Of a stretch of 50,240 nucleotides of DNA, positions 36,552 to 46,300 are shown piece by piece. Under the pieces are notes generated by a model, which made no database searches, was not told where the DNA came from, and worked only from the letters and a program-made list of their open reading frames with translations. The DNA is taken from the IMG/VR virus record IMGVR_UViG_3300042691_037119, positions 1 to 50,240 of that record. One strand, given 5' to 3'. The DNA comes from a virus. The number at the start of each line of letters is the position of its first letter. Position 1 is the stretch's first letter. Both the position numbers and the translations under genes were made by a program.

Positions 36552-37793
36552 ATGGCCCAGACTCTGAGCGGGACGCCGGGGACTTACACGACCATCGGAA
36601 CGTTGGCGGAAATGGCGACCGCCGACTTCTTGAAGCCGGACCTCCTCGACGGAATCGCGTACATCGAGCCGTCCCAGAACACGATGCTTGCGCTGACGCG
36701 CAAGGCGATGAAGGGCGGCAGCATCGCCGCGAAGGCGAGCGCCTACCAGCAGATCGTGGATTACCCGTTCCCCCGGCAGGTCACTTGCGCATCGGTGGCG
36801 GCGGCGAACACCACGACGATCGTTCTCCAGCAGACCGGGGCCTATCTGCGCTACAAGCGCGGGCAGACCTTCCGGTTCCCTAGCACCGGTGAAATCATCC
36901 GGCTGACGGAAGACCCGACGAGCAACACGCTGGCGAACGTGCAGCGTGGTCTGGGTGGGAACGCGGCTCCCTACGCTGCGGGAACCGCCCTGCATGCGCT
37001 GGCTACGGTGGTGGAGGAAGGCGGACTCCTCGCGAGCCCGGTCAACTCCTACCCCGGATACCGCACGCGCTACGTCGAGCATGTGCAGACGGCGGTTCAG
37101 ATCACGGACCTTGGGAAGTCCAACCAGACGTGGGCGAACCAGCCGGAGCTCGTGCGCATCGAGGGGACGGCGGCGAAGAAGTTCGCTCGCGACCAGAACA
37201 CGATGCTGATGTGGGGCGTTCCGTCGCAGACGGCCATGGCGATCACGAATCCCACGGCCACGGGTCAGCTCTTCATCGCGGGCGGGGCCTACTACTTCGC
37301 CCGGCGCAACCACTTCAACCGTGGTCCGATCATCGGATACGACGATCTGCAGGCCTTCGGGCAGGCGATCATGTATGTCGGCGATCCGACGCAGAAGCGG
37401 ATTCACACGGATTCCGTGATGATTTCGCAGATCGACAAGCTCGCGGTGAGCATGAACCTCGCGCGTCAGCCGTCGAGTCAGGAGGCGCTGGACCTGAAGA
37501 TTCGGACCATCGCTATCTCCGGGTTCGGCGGGACGATCGAGTTCGTGCTGGACCTCGAACTCGAGGAAGAGCGCAAGCGGACCGGCTTCTCGACGCTGCT
37601 CGCGCTGGACTACGGCGAGATGCAGATGGTCACCCTCGCGAAGGCGAAGGGCGGGCGCATCACGCAGCTTCCGGAGAACACCGGGGCCTACAACGAGAAG
37701 CACGTCTGGCACGAGTACATCGGCCTGAACGTGAAGCGCGAGGAGGCCCTTGGCCGCTTCGTGGGAATCAAGGCGATCAGGGAGGCCGCGTAA
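36552..37793 (+). CDS. Major capsid protein, HK97 fold (SU10/DUF5309-like)
   Basis: 413 aa. The N-terminal MATADFLKPDLLDGIAYIEPSQNTMLALTRK and the beta region with YLRYKRGQTFRFPSTGEIIRL and NVQRGLGGNAAPYAAGTAL resemble the SU10-type capsid family (entry strand, G-x-x-F, then a v-x-R-G-x-x-G motif). YVGDPTQKRIHTDSV lies in the second half. It should form the icosahedral or prolate shell. The start is supported by its position 47 nt after the scaffold gene. No protease gene was found near it. Confidence 0.75.
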   Translation: MAQTLSGTPGTYTTIGTLAEMATADFLKPDLLDGIAYIEPSQNTMLALTRKAMKGGSIAAKASAYQQIVDYPFPRQVTCASVAAANTTTIVLQQTGAYLRYKRGQTFRFPSTGEIIRLTEDPTSNTLANVQRGLGGNAAPYAAGTALHALATVVEEGGLLASPVNSYPGYRTRYVEHVQTAVQITDLGKSNQTWANQPELVRIEGTAAKKFARDQNTMLMWGVPSQTAMAITNPTATGQLFIAGGAYYFARRNHFNRGPIIGYDDLQAFGQAIMYVGDPTQKRIHTDSVMISQIDKLAVSMNLARQPSSQEALDLKIRTIAISGFGGTIEFVLDLELEEERKRTGFSTLLALDYGEMQMVTLAKAKGGRITQLPENTGAYNEKHVWHEYIGLNVKREEALGRFVGIKAIREAA

Positions 37794-37794
37794 C

Positions 37795-38682
37795 ATGGCT
37801 CTCGAGTTCAACGTCAACATCCGGGAGATCGGCGGCCTTCCGACCTCCTTCGCGGTCTCCGGGCCGACGGACGACAAGGGCATCCCGTTCATCATCGGGT
37901 TCCGTGGCGATCCCTCGCTCGCGCCCACGACCACCATCACCGACACCTACGATGTCAACTTCGAGCTGAACGGCTCGCTCGACACCACGGTCAACTCGAA
38001 TGGCATCATCGCAATCGACGCAGCCGCGAGCGATACGGTGGGCGAGTTCGCCGACAAGGTGAACGCGAGCACGACCGGGTGGTACTGCATCATCGTGGAT
38101 GCGGCCCGCGATTCGGTCCTGTGCAGCGGCGTGGGCGGAACGGCCTACGTCTCCCTGACCAACCTCGACTCCGACGTGACCTATCCGCCCGGAACCGTTC
38201 GCGGCCCCGTGTGGGACCTCAGCGACACCGAGAAGGTCATCTTCTCGTTCGGCGGCGAGTCGGCGACGGCTTTTTCGGGCGACGCCCGGATGTCGGCGCG
38301 GACGATGCCTCCGATCGAGCGCGACTGGAGCGGCGAGGACCTGTTCCCGATCTACAACGGCGGGGACATGCAGGGAATCCTCGAATCCATCACGGCGCAG
38401 GTCGGCGATGGTCCGGGCACGGGCTCGGCGACGCTCACCGTGTATAGCGCGAAGCAGTCGGACACCTTCGCCACGGCGACCGTGATCCCGCTGTCGGTGT
38501 CGCCCTCGTTCACGAACGACACCGAGCGCACGATCAGCGACAAGCTGTTCTCGCAGATCGGCGAGCGCCTGCTCGTGGTCTTCGACGGCAGCGGTTCGGG
38601 TGCGGCTGTGGACGTGCTCGCGGTTTCCGCGACCGGCTACGTCGCCACGCGCCCGCAGATCGCCACGACCGCGACTCAGTAG
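37795..38682 (+). CDS. Structural protein, beta-rich, possible head decoration
   Basis: 295 aa starting 1 nt after the capsid stop. Rich in Thr, Ser, Gly, Val and Asp with alternating strands, for example TYDVNFELNGSLDTTVNSNGIIAID and a C-terminal domain ending YVATRPQIATT. The central residues about 130-200 carry WDLSDTEKVIFSFGGES. Fits a capsid-decoration or head-fibre protein by position. No family is recognised. Confidence 0.6.
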   Translation: MALEFNVNIREIGGLPTSFAVSGPTDDKGIPFIIGFRGDPSLAPTTTITDTYDVNFELNGSLDTTVNSNGIIAIDAAASDTVGEFADKVNASTTGWYCIIVDAARDSVLCSGVGGTAYVSLTNLDSDVTYPPGTVRGPVWDLSDTEKVIFSFGGESATAFSGDARMSARTMPPIERDWSGEDLFPIYNGGDMQGILESITAQVGDGPGTGSATLTVYSAKQSDTFATATVIPLSVSPSFTNDTERTISDKLFSQIGERLLVVFDGSGSGAAVDVLAVSATGYVATRPQIATTATQ

Positions 38683-38746
38683 TCGCGACAACCGGGGGCG
38701 GGGGATTCGTCTCCCGCCCCTTCCTTCAAGCATGAAAGGTTTTCTC

Positions 38747-39580
38747 ATGGCCGGTTCTTCCTCGAAGTCTCAGGACACCACGCCGCCCGTTCCGATGGAG
38801 GCGATGACGGACGCTTTCGTCAAGATGTGGGCGGATCACCACGGAATGCCGCGCGAGGCGGCACTCGAGGCTCTTCGTTCCGCGCGCGCTCCCAAGCCGT
38901 CCGACGAGACGGGCGACCGTCCCATGTCCATTGGCGAGTTTCTGGAGAAGCCGGAGCCCGACACGGTGTTCTACATGCTCCGTGAGGCGAAGAACGACGC
39001 GACTTCGGACACGTCTCGGGACTTCGGGTATGGGATGCGCCTCTACGAGAACGACCCCGGCATGGGGCGGCGCATGGTGCGCGACAAGGCGATTTCCAAG
39101 CCGAAGGAATACGAGGGGCCGGGGGCCATGCTCTCGCCGCATCCCGTGTTCCGCATCGACCTCGCGGAATCGGACGGGATCGCGATCACCGAGGCCGACG
39201 TGGCCGTCTATCCGCACGCGAAGACCAATCACTTCGCGGAGATCAAGCAGTACTTCACGCTTCGCGACCTCGTGAAGATGCTGCGCGACGATCCGGATTC
39301 GTGGCTGAACGCCGGTCTGACTTCGGGCGAAATCATCGAGGCGAGCGAATTCGCGGCGCGCGTGGGCGAGGTCTATCAGCACTGGCTTCTGGACATCGAG
39401 ATCTGGAAGAAGAAGGGTTCGGTCGGTCCGAAGCCGCCGATGCGTCAGTGGACGCTCGCGGAGATCGGGATGAATCTGGGGATGCTGGATGCCCCGACCA
39501 ACGTGCGGACTGCGGGCCTGATTCTTCGCAACGCGAAGGGCGAGACGGGCGAGATCGAGGCGATGGGAACGGGGCGGTAG
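38747..39580 (+). CDS. Structural protein of head-tail region, 277 aa
   Basis: The start at ATG 38747 is preferred over 38732 because AAAGG lies 7 nt upstream. The first half is charged and helical, with EFLEKPEPDTVFYMLREAKNDA; the second half has DDPDSWLNAGLTSGEIIEA and WTLAEIGMNLGMLDAP. No domain is recognised. Between capsid and adaptor genes, so probably virion-associated. Confidence 0.58.
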   Translation: MAGSSSKSQDTTPPVPMEAMTDAFVKMWADHHGMPREAALEALRSARAPKPSDETGDRPMSIGEFLEKPEPDTVFYMLREAKNDATSDTSRDFGYGMRLYENDPGMGRRMVRDKAISKPKEYEGPGAMLSPHPVFRIDLAESDGIAITEADVAVYPHAKTNHFAEIKQYFTLRDLVKMLRDDPDSWLNAGLTSGEIIEASEFAARVGEVYQHWLLDIEIWKKKGSVGPKPPMRQWTLAEIGMNLGMLDAPTNVRTAGLILRNAKGETGEIEAMGTGR

Positions 39581-39583
39581 TCA

Positions 39584-40603
39584 GTGCCGAATCTCTTCCA
39601 GCATCTGGGCCGAATGAAGCGGATCATGGCGAGCGTCTATCAGGCGTCGAGCATTCCCGCGTTTCAGGATTCGGACCTGCTCGACGGCCTGTCCATGGCG
39701 TATGCCGACATTCAGGCCAAGATGCGGCTGGGACAGACTCGGATCACGGGCGACCTCGTGAGCGGAACGGACTACTACACGATCCCCGTGGCGAATTCGT
39801 CGGGGAACCGGTCGCCGCGATTCGGGCGGCAGCTTCGGGTCTATGTGCGGCCCGAGTCGGGCGACGGGGTTCCGGTCCTCCTCCAGTGGAAGGACCCGGC
39901 GTGGATGATGGCGAATTTCGACATGACCTCCACGACGAACAACACGGGGTTCCCGTTGTTCTGGATGGAGACGGATGTTCCGCCGCTGGGGCGTATTCAG
40001 GTGCGGCCCGTCCCGAACTTTTCCCGCACGGGCGGGATCGAGTTCATGTTCATCGCGTCTCCGAACGAGACCTTCGCGATCTACAACCAGACGGCGATCA
40101 CGGCGACGTTCACCTACGGCAGCACGGCGGTGACGTTCAGTTCCGATCCGAGCCCGAACGTGGTTCAGGGCTACGAAATCGGCGTTCCACCGCTGGTGCA
40201 GCTCGACGGGACGCCGCAGTATGACGCGATGCCTACGAACTGGGTTCCCATCGCGAGCATTTCCGGCGTGAACGCGACGCTCGCATGGGAGTGGCCGAAC
40301 CTGTCGGGCGCGGGCCAGACCTTCATCGCGGCGAACGTTCAGAATCTCGACCAGATTCTTCCGGGCGGGCTGGAGCGGCTTCCGTCCATGCTGGGCGCAC
40401 AGTATCTGCTCGAGACCTACGATCCCGAGAAGGCGATCGGACTCGCGGCGCAGACGGACCGGATGCTGGCGAAGCTCAATCTCGACCAGTCGGCCATGAA
40501 CATGGGGCGGTTCCGTCGCCCCGAGCTGTGGGCTCCGAGCGCGCTTACGGGCGGTGACGGTGGATACACCGGGAATCGGTATGGACAGGGTGGATGGTAC
40601 TGA
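39584..40603 (+). CDS. Head-tail adaptor / tail tube-A-like protein
   Basis: 339 aa from GTG 39584, 3 nt after the preceding stop. The N-terminal LLDGLSMAYADIQAKMRLGQTRI is helical and is followed by a long beta region with DYYTIPVANSSGNRSPRFGRQLRVYV. This two-part layout (helical bundle then beta sandwich) is like podoviral adaptor or tail tubular A proteins. The stop overlaps the portal ATG (TGATG). Assignment by layout and neighbours. Confidence 0.6.
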   Translation: MPNLFQHLGRMKRIMASVYQASSIPAFQDSDLLDGLSMAYADIQAKMRLGQTRITGDLVSGTDYYTIPVANSSGNRSPRFGRQLRVYVRPESGDGVPVLLQWKDPAWMMANFDMTSTTNNTGFPLFWMETDVPPLGRIQVRPVPNFSRTGGIEFMFIASPNETFAIYNQTAITATFTYGSTAVTFSSDPSPNVVQGYEIGVPPLVQLDGTPQYDAMPTNWVPIASISGVNATLAWEWPNLSGAGQTFIAANVQNLDQILPGGLERLPSMLGAQYLLETYDPEKAIGLAAQTDRMLAKLNLDQSAMNMGRFRRPELWAPSALTGGDGGYTGNRYGQGGWY

Positions 40604-43101
40604 TGCCCGGATACGACGAGAAGACATTCCAGCCTCAGGCCCTCGCGGGCGAAGTCGAAGGTCCGACGGACGCTCTCGCGAGTGATTCCACGGGCGACGT
40701 GGATACTGGGACGGGCGGTGCGGAGACCGTAGCTCTTCCGTCGTGGGGGGCGCGTTCCCGCGAAATGGCTCCGCAGCTTCGCGCGTTCGAGAGCGCAATC
40801 GCGGATCAGCTTTCCCGGAAGTTTCAGGCGTGCGTCTGGCAGCGGCGCAACATGGGGTTCGAGCGCGAGATTGCGTTCGCCCGGCGCATGGCGCAGGCCA
40901 ACATGCGGATGTGTTTCAACGCCGCCGGCGAGCCCCAGATTCAGGTGGACGAGAGCGCCGCCGTGCAGGGGATTCAGGTCGGGTTCAGCGCCGAGGGAAT
41001 CGACACGGCGCGCGCGCGGCTTCTCGACGCGCTCTATGAGTCGGGTCCGCGATTCTTCGTCTTCACGCCGCGCTCGGACAAGCAGGAGAACGAGGCTGTC
41101 GTCGCGGTCTTGACGGATGCGACCGACTACCTGCTGCGACAGGCGGCCTACAAGCGGACGGCGAGCGAGGCGTGCGGGGAGTCTCCGACCACTGGGACGG
41201 CGGCGATTCGCTGCCAGTGCATTTCGCCCGTGGTAAGCCAGCGGGACCCGCAGACGGGGCGGCATACGGACAAGACGCTCGACCCGATGTTCCGATTCGA
41301 GTCGTGGCCGATCGAGGACGTGCTCGTCACGGACTACGATTGCTCGCGCCCCGAGTTGCAGGAGGGCGTCTTCTGGATCAAGCGCGGGACGACGGTGGGC
41401 GACCTGATGACGGACGAGGCGGTCTATGAGACCGTCCCGCTCGACGAGTCGGGGATGGTGACCTACCAGCGCACGGCGGGCGAGTTCTTCAATCTGCGGT
41501 GGATGTGGAAGAACCAGCCCGTCGCGGTCTATGGCGAATACGACGTGACGTGGGGCGAGCCTCAGGCAGTCTCCGACGATCAGCTTCTCGACATGGCGAC
41601 CTACGAGGGGCGGCTGAATCTCAGGAATCTGGTCGAGTCCCGCATCCTCACGCCCGAACTCTTGGACTTCTTCGGAATCGACATCGGGCTCGACGCTCCG
41701 ACGATGCTCGAAGAGGGCAAGACGGCGATGGACGACGATGCGTTCCGGTGCGAGTTCGCGCTCCGGGCGTCGCGACTGAATTGGACCGTCTCCCTCGCGT
41801 GGCGTGCGGAGACGAACGCGCCCTTCGACTACGACAACCTCGGGATGATGGCAAGCGCCGACCTCGTGGCCTTCGACGACGGGCGCAATCGCAAGGGGCC
41901 GAACACGCTGTATCGGTTCCCGTGGCTCGACGCGAAGGGCAAGTTCCTAGCTGACGGTATTCCCAAGCGCGGGATGGGGATCGAGCGCAACGCGATCGCG
42001 CTGGCGAACAATCTCGTCGCGGGCGCGCAGATGGGGGCCGACCCCGCCGTCTTCGTGGACGTGAGCGCAATCGACGACGAGGACGTGCGAGCCGACCTCG
42101 CGAGCGTGGGCTGCCGACCGGGCAAGACCTACCCGACGAACGCCGACCCCGAGAAGGTGTTCAAGCCGTTCGCGCTCACCTTCGATCCGAACGGATTCGA
42201 GGTCATGGCGCAGCTCAAGAGCTGGTTCGAGCGCGTGACGGGGATCGGGCCGGAACTCAAGGGACAGGACAAGCCGGGATCGGGGACGCTGGGCGAGTTG
42301 CAGATGGACGCCGCCGCAGCGGGAGTCTTCATCCGGCGCATCGTGCTCGACCACGCGAACGAGGCGTTCCGGATGATCCGGGACATGCTCGAAACCTACG
42401 AGATGATCCTCGGTCGCGAGGGGATCATCGACCTCGCCTATCGCACGTCGCCGCACTACGCAGAGGAATTCGAGAAGCACTACAAGAGCATGGAGGCGTT
42501 GCTCGACGAGGTTCATATCGAGCATCCGTCCATCATCGGTGCGAACCGGATCATGATGGTCGAGCAGGCGCTCAAGATTTACGCGGGGCCGGGCGCGCTC
42601 GTCATGGATCAGAAGGGGACGACCGAGGCCCTTCTCATGTTCTCCGGGTTCAAGGAATTCGAGAGCATGATGATCCCGGAGCAGCGGATCGTTCCGGTCC
42701 CCGCGCAGCATCGCGCGATGCAGATGGGCAACTACACGTCGCCGGGAGTGATGGACCCGCACGAGGTCGAGATTCCGATGCACATTCAGGAACACGACGA
42801 CGTGGCGATGGGGCTCAAGACGCTGGGCGACGAGCAGTCCGACGAAGACTACATGGACACGCTCATCATGCACATCGCAGAGCACAACCAGAAGATGGCC
42901 GAGCGCGACATGCAGATGCAGATGCAGTCCATGGGCATGGGCGATCCCGCGATGGGTGGAATGCCCGGCCCCGGCGGCGGGACGGGTCTTCCGGGCGGTC
43001 CGACGACGGCCCCTCAGGACGAGACGAAGGTGACGAACAACGCCGCGCGCAATGCGACCCGAGGGGTTCCCGGAGGTGCCGCCCGTGCCGTTTCGGCCTA
43101 A
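40603..43101 (+). CDS. Portal protein
   Basis: 832 aa. Size and sequence fit podovirus-type portals: an N-terminal helical region (MAPQLRAFESAIADQLSRKF), a stem and wing with RFESWPIEDVLVTDYDCSRPE, LVAGAQMGADPAVFVDVSAID, an RVTGIGPELKGQ...SGTLGELQMD segment and a long C-terminal helix with QALKIYAGPGALVMDQ. The end is Met/Gln/Gly-rich (MQMQMQSMGMG), as in other portals of this size. It forms the dodecameric DNA gate. Here it lies after the capsid gene rather than before it. Confidence 0.8.
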   Translation: MPGYDEKTFQPQALAGEVEGPTDALASDSTGDVDTGTGGAETVALPSWGARSREMAPQLRAFESAIADQLSRKFQACVWQRRNMGFEREIAFARRMAQANMRMCFNAAGEPQIQVDESAAVQGIQVGFSAEGIDTARARLLDALYESGPRFFVFTPRSDKQENEAVVAVLTDATDYLLRQAAYKRTASEACGESPTTGTAAIRCQCISPVVSQRDPQTGRHTDKTLDPMFRFESWPIEDVLVTDYDCSRPELQEGVFWIKRGTTVGDLMTDEAVYETVPLDESGMVTYQRTAGEFFNLRWMWKNQPVAVYGEYDVTWGEPQAVSDDQLLDMATYEGRLNLRNLVESRILTPELLDFFGIDIGLDAPTMLEEGKTAMDDDAFRCEFALRASRLNWTVSLAWRAETNAPFDYDNLGMMASADLVAFDDGRNRKGPNTLYRFPWLDAKGKFLADGIPKRGMGIERNAIALANNLVAGAQMGADPAVFVDVSAIDDEDVRADLASVGCRPGKTYPTNADPEKVFKPFALTFDPNGFEVMAQLKSWFERVTGIGPELKGQDKPGSGTLGELQMDAAAAGVFIRRIVLDHANEAFRMIRDMLETYEMILGREGIIDLAYRTSPHYAEEFEKHYKSMEALLDEVHIEHPSIIGANRIMMVEQALKIYAGPGALVMDQKGTTEALLMFSGFKEFESMMIPEQRIVPVPAQHRAMQMGNYTSPGVMDPHEVEIPMHIQEHDDVAMGLKTLGDEQSDEDYMDTLIMHIAEHNQKMAERDMQMQMQSMGMGDPAMGGMPGPGGGTGLPGGPTTAPQDETKVTNNAARNATRGVPGGAARAVSA

Positions 43102-43366
43102 CATCTCGACCGCGAAGGTGTCGCCTATCGAGCGGCTTACGCTGATCGCGCAGGCGACCGGATTTCGCGAAAGCATGGCGGGGCGGATGCTGGAGGAATC
43201 GCTCGAGAAGGAGCGAGACCGTGCGTTCGCCGCAGTGCGTCGCGCCGATTCGACAAAGGAGCAGGTGGAGCGCGCGAACGGGGCGCTCGACGTGCTCGAG
43301 TTCATGCTGGAAGTCGGTATGCATATCGACGCTCTGGTCGAGGCGGACATGAAGGCGAAGACCTGA
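43085..43366 (+). CDS. Small helical protein overlapping portal, 93 aa
   Basis: The GTG start at 43085 has GGAGG 8 nt upstream, inside the portal end; the ATG at 43052 has no signal. Helical, with SPIERLTLIAQATGFRES and a central coiled coil ending DVLEFMLEVGMHIDALVEA. Possibly a connector or chaperone. Its stop touches the next ATG. Confidence 0.6.
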   Translation: MPFRPNISTAKVSPIERLTLIAQATGFRESMAGRMLEESLEKERDRAFAAVRRADSTKEQVERANGALDVLEFMLEVGMHIDALVEADMKAKT

Positions 43367-46300
43367 TGCTGCGCTACCCCTACCAGATCGGCCCCATCGG
43401 GGATTCGCGGAAGATGGCGACGGCCCCCGGCGGGATGTTGGGAATCGACCGCGCGCGGATTCTGGGCGACGCGATGACGGCGTGGCCGGGCTACAAGCGG
43501 CAGACGCCGACGCTGGCGCGCGAGAGCGTGATGGGGAATCCGGACTCGCCCAACCAGTTGCAGGTCGTGCGGTTCCCGCAGGACTGGACGCTGCGACCGT
43601 CTGGGCACGGGATCGCGGTGGTGGATCGGGAGTCGGACTCGGGCTCGCGCGTCATGGCGTTCGGGCACATGAGCGCCGGGCGCAACGGGAACGCGCTCTT
43701 CTCCGCCGCGTGCCGGACGGACGAATACGAGCCGCTGGGCGCGATCACCACGTCGGGGGCCTACGACGGCGGCGACTACGCCGTGTGGGACGTGGAGACG
43801 ACTTCCAGCACGCATTTCAAGTGGCGCAAGGACGGCGGGGCCTACACGACGGGCGTGGCGATTTCGACGACTGCCGCGCAGCTCGGGGCGGACGGACCGT
43901 TTATCGCATGGGCGACGACGGCGGGGCATGCTGCGGGCGAGGTCTATGCGATCACGGCGGGCGATGGATCGGCGCATCTGGCGGCGGAGATGATCCGCGT
44001 GGGCGCGTCGGACTTCCCGTGGATCGTGGTCGGCGACAAGGCGACTCTGATCGGGAACCAGTTCAACGTGCCGCTGGCGGACGACGGGAACAACGTGCGG
44101 AAGGCGGGGATTCCGGTTCCGTTCCTGCCGCCGACGGTGCGCACGGTGGACGTGGCGGGGGCCACGGCGCTCTTCGAGAACGTGTGCGATGTGGACACCG
44201 ATTGGACGCCCGCCGCAAGTTGCAGCATCGCGGAGACTTCGGGCGATCTGGCGAACGTCCATGCGGAAGGGACGGGATCGCTCCGGCTTACGATCAACGA
44301 AGCGGCGAGCGATGCATCTGCGGTCTTCTCCTACGCGCTTGCAGCGCCCGTGAATCTCGCCGTGGGAACGCGCGATCGGTTCCGTGTGTGGCTTCGCGGA
44401 CTGTGGGCTCCCGAGCGCGTCATCCTTGGGGAAGGCATCTTCTTCAAGATCACGGGCGGCACCGGCGCGGACGTGGAAGTCAGCATCCCTCCCGGCTACG
44501 CGATCAACGGCCAGCAGTGGCAGTACATCGACTGCGCCGTGGACGTGACGGAAGCCAAGACGGGCGCGACGACGTTCGAGGTCTGGATCAGCAAGCAGCA
44601 TATCGACGCCGACCTCTTCAACCTCAACGGCGTGGGCGATTTCGTCTTCAATATCGACGCCTTCGAGTATATGGAAGGCGCGAACGTCGAGACCGCCGAC
44701 ACGCTCGAGTCCAATCAGGTGTGGTGGTTCAAGTCCTCGTGGGTGGAGGACACGAAGAGCGGCGCGCCCGGCCCGTCGTCCCAGCCGATCGAGCTTGCGA
44801 ATCACGCCGTTCAAATCGACGTGGCGGGCGCGCCGTTCTACTACGACGTGGCGAGCGCGCTCGACGACGAGCAGCGGTCGGTGCTGAACACGGCCCCGCC
44901 CGAGGCGACGGGGTTCATGATCTGGGTGAGCAACGAGGGATACGCGCGCTCGGAGCGGTTCACGATCGGGCCGGTGCAGGTGCCGGAGTTCTACCGCTTC
45001 TCGCGCAACCCGGAGTTCGACCTCGACTTCCTCACGGCGGGATCGAACGGGCAGCTCACGTTCGACGTGTCGTCGCAGCAGATCGCGGCGGCGCTCGGGA
45101 CGGTGGACAACGCCTCCAACAACCCGACCTTCCCGTTCTACAACTACCCGCCGCCCCCTGCGAAGTGCGCGGCTGCGGACGGGAACGTGATCGTCTTCGG
45201 CGGCGGCACGGACTACAGCGTCGGAGAATGGCTTTTCACGGACCTCTATCAGGTCATCTTCCCCGTCGCGGCTGCGCCCGAGGACACGCCCATCGTGAGC
45301 GAGGCGCTGGTGGGCCGCACGGTGCGGATCGAGGGCGAAGAGAAGACCTACACCGTCGGCAAGGCGCTCGACACGGACGGCGACGGGGTGCTGGATGCGC
45401 TGTGGGTGTTCACCCAGCGGACCGACTCCATGACGCAGATTCCCATCGGGGCCTACTCCGGGACGACCGAGGGGAAGAAGGCCACGTTCGTCGCGGAAAA
45501 GCGCACGCTGCGGTGGACGAATGTGACGCAGGATTCCGGGATCGACATGACGACCGCGAGCCCGCTCAACGAGCTGGTGAACGTGTTCCCGGAGAACGAC
45601 GAGATCAAGGCGCTCTTCAAGGTGGGCGAGTTCCTGTATGCCCTCGGCGCGAACACGATGATGGTGATGCGCGCGAACGACGGGGCGTTCTCGGACAGCG
45701 TCATCACGACCGGGCTCCGCTACTCGAATCCGACTGTGACGGCGGGCGTGGGGATCGCGGGTCCGCGCGCGTGGGCGAGCATGACGGACGGGCGCATCGT
45801 GTGGGTGGGGCCGCGCGGGGAAATCTTCATCGCGAGCCCGTCGGGCGGCTACGAGCGGCATCCGGCGAGCGCGAACCTCGCGGGGATCATGGGCGGCGAC
45901 GGCGAACTGCTCTACACCGAGATGATGGAGTTCGTCTTCGCGGCGGTCTATCGCGAGGGGGGCGAGGACTACCTCTACATCGGGCTGCCTTCGCAGCTCG
46001 ACGACCCGAGCGCTGCGGAGCAGATCGCGGATACGACCTACGGGGGCGTGGGGCTGGGCGTTCAGAATTACGCGATTCAGAACGAAGCCTACAACACGCT
46101 CGACGTGGACATCATCCCCTACAACTGGCCTCCGACCGACGATCAGTTGGCGGACGGTGAGCCCGAGAACGCATTCTGGGGGCCGATCCTCGACGACGAC
46201 CTGACTGGCATCACGCTGCCGATGCACATGATCCACGGGCTGGCATTCTGCGCGCTCGACCCTGTGGCGACCATCTGGGACTGGCCGGGCGGGATTACGG

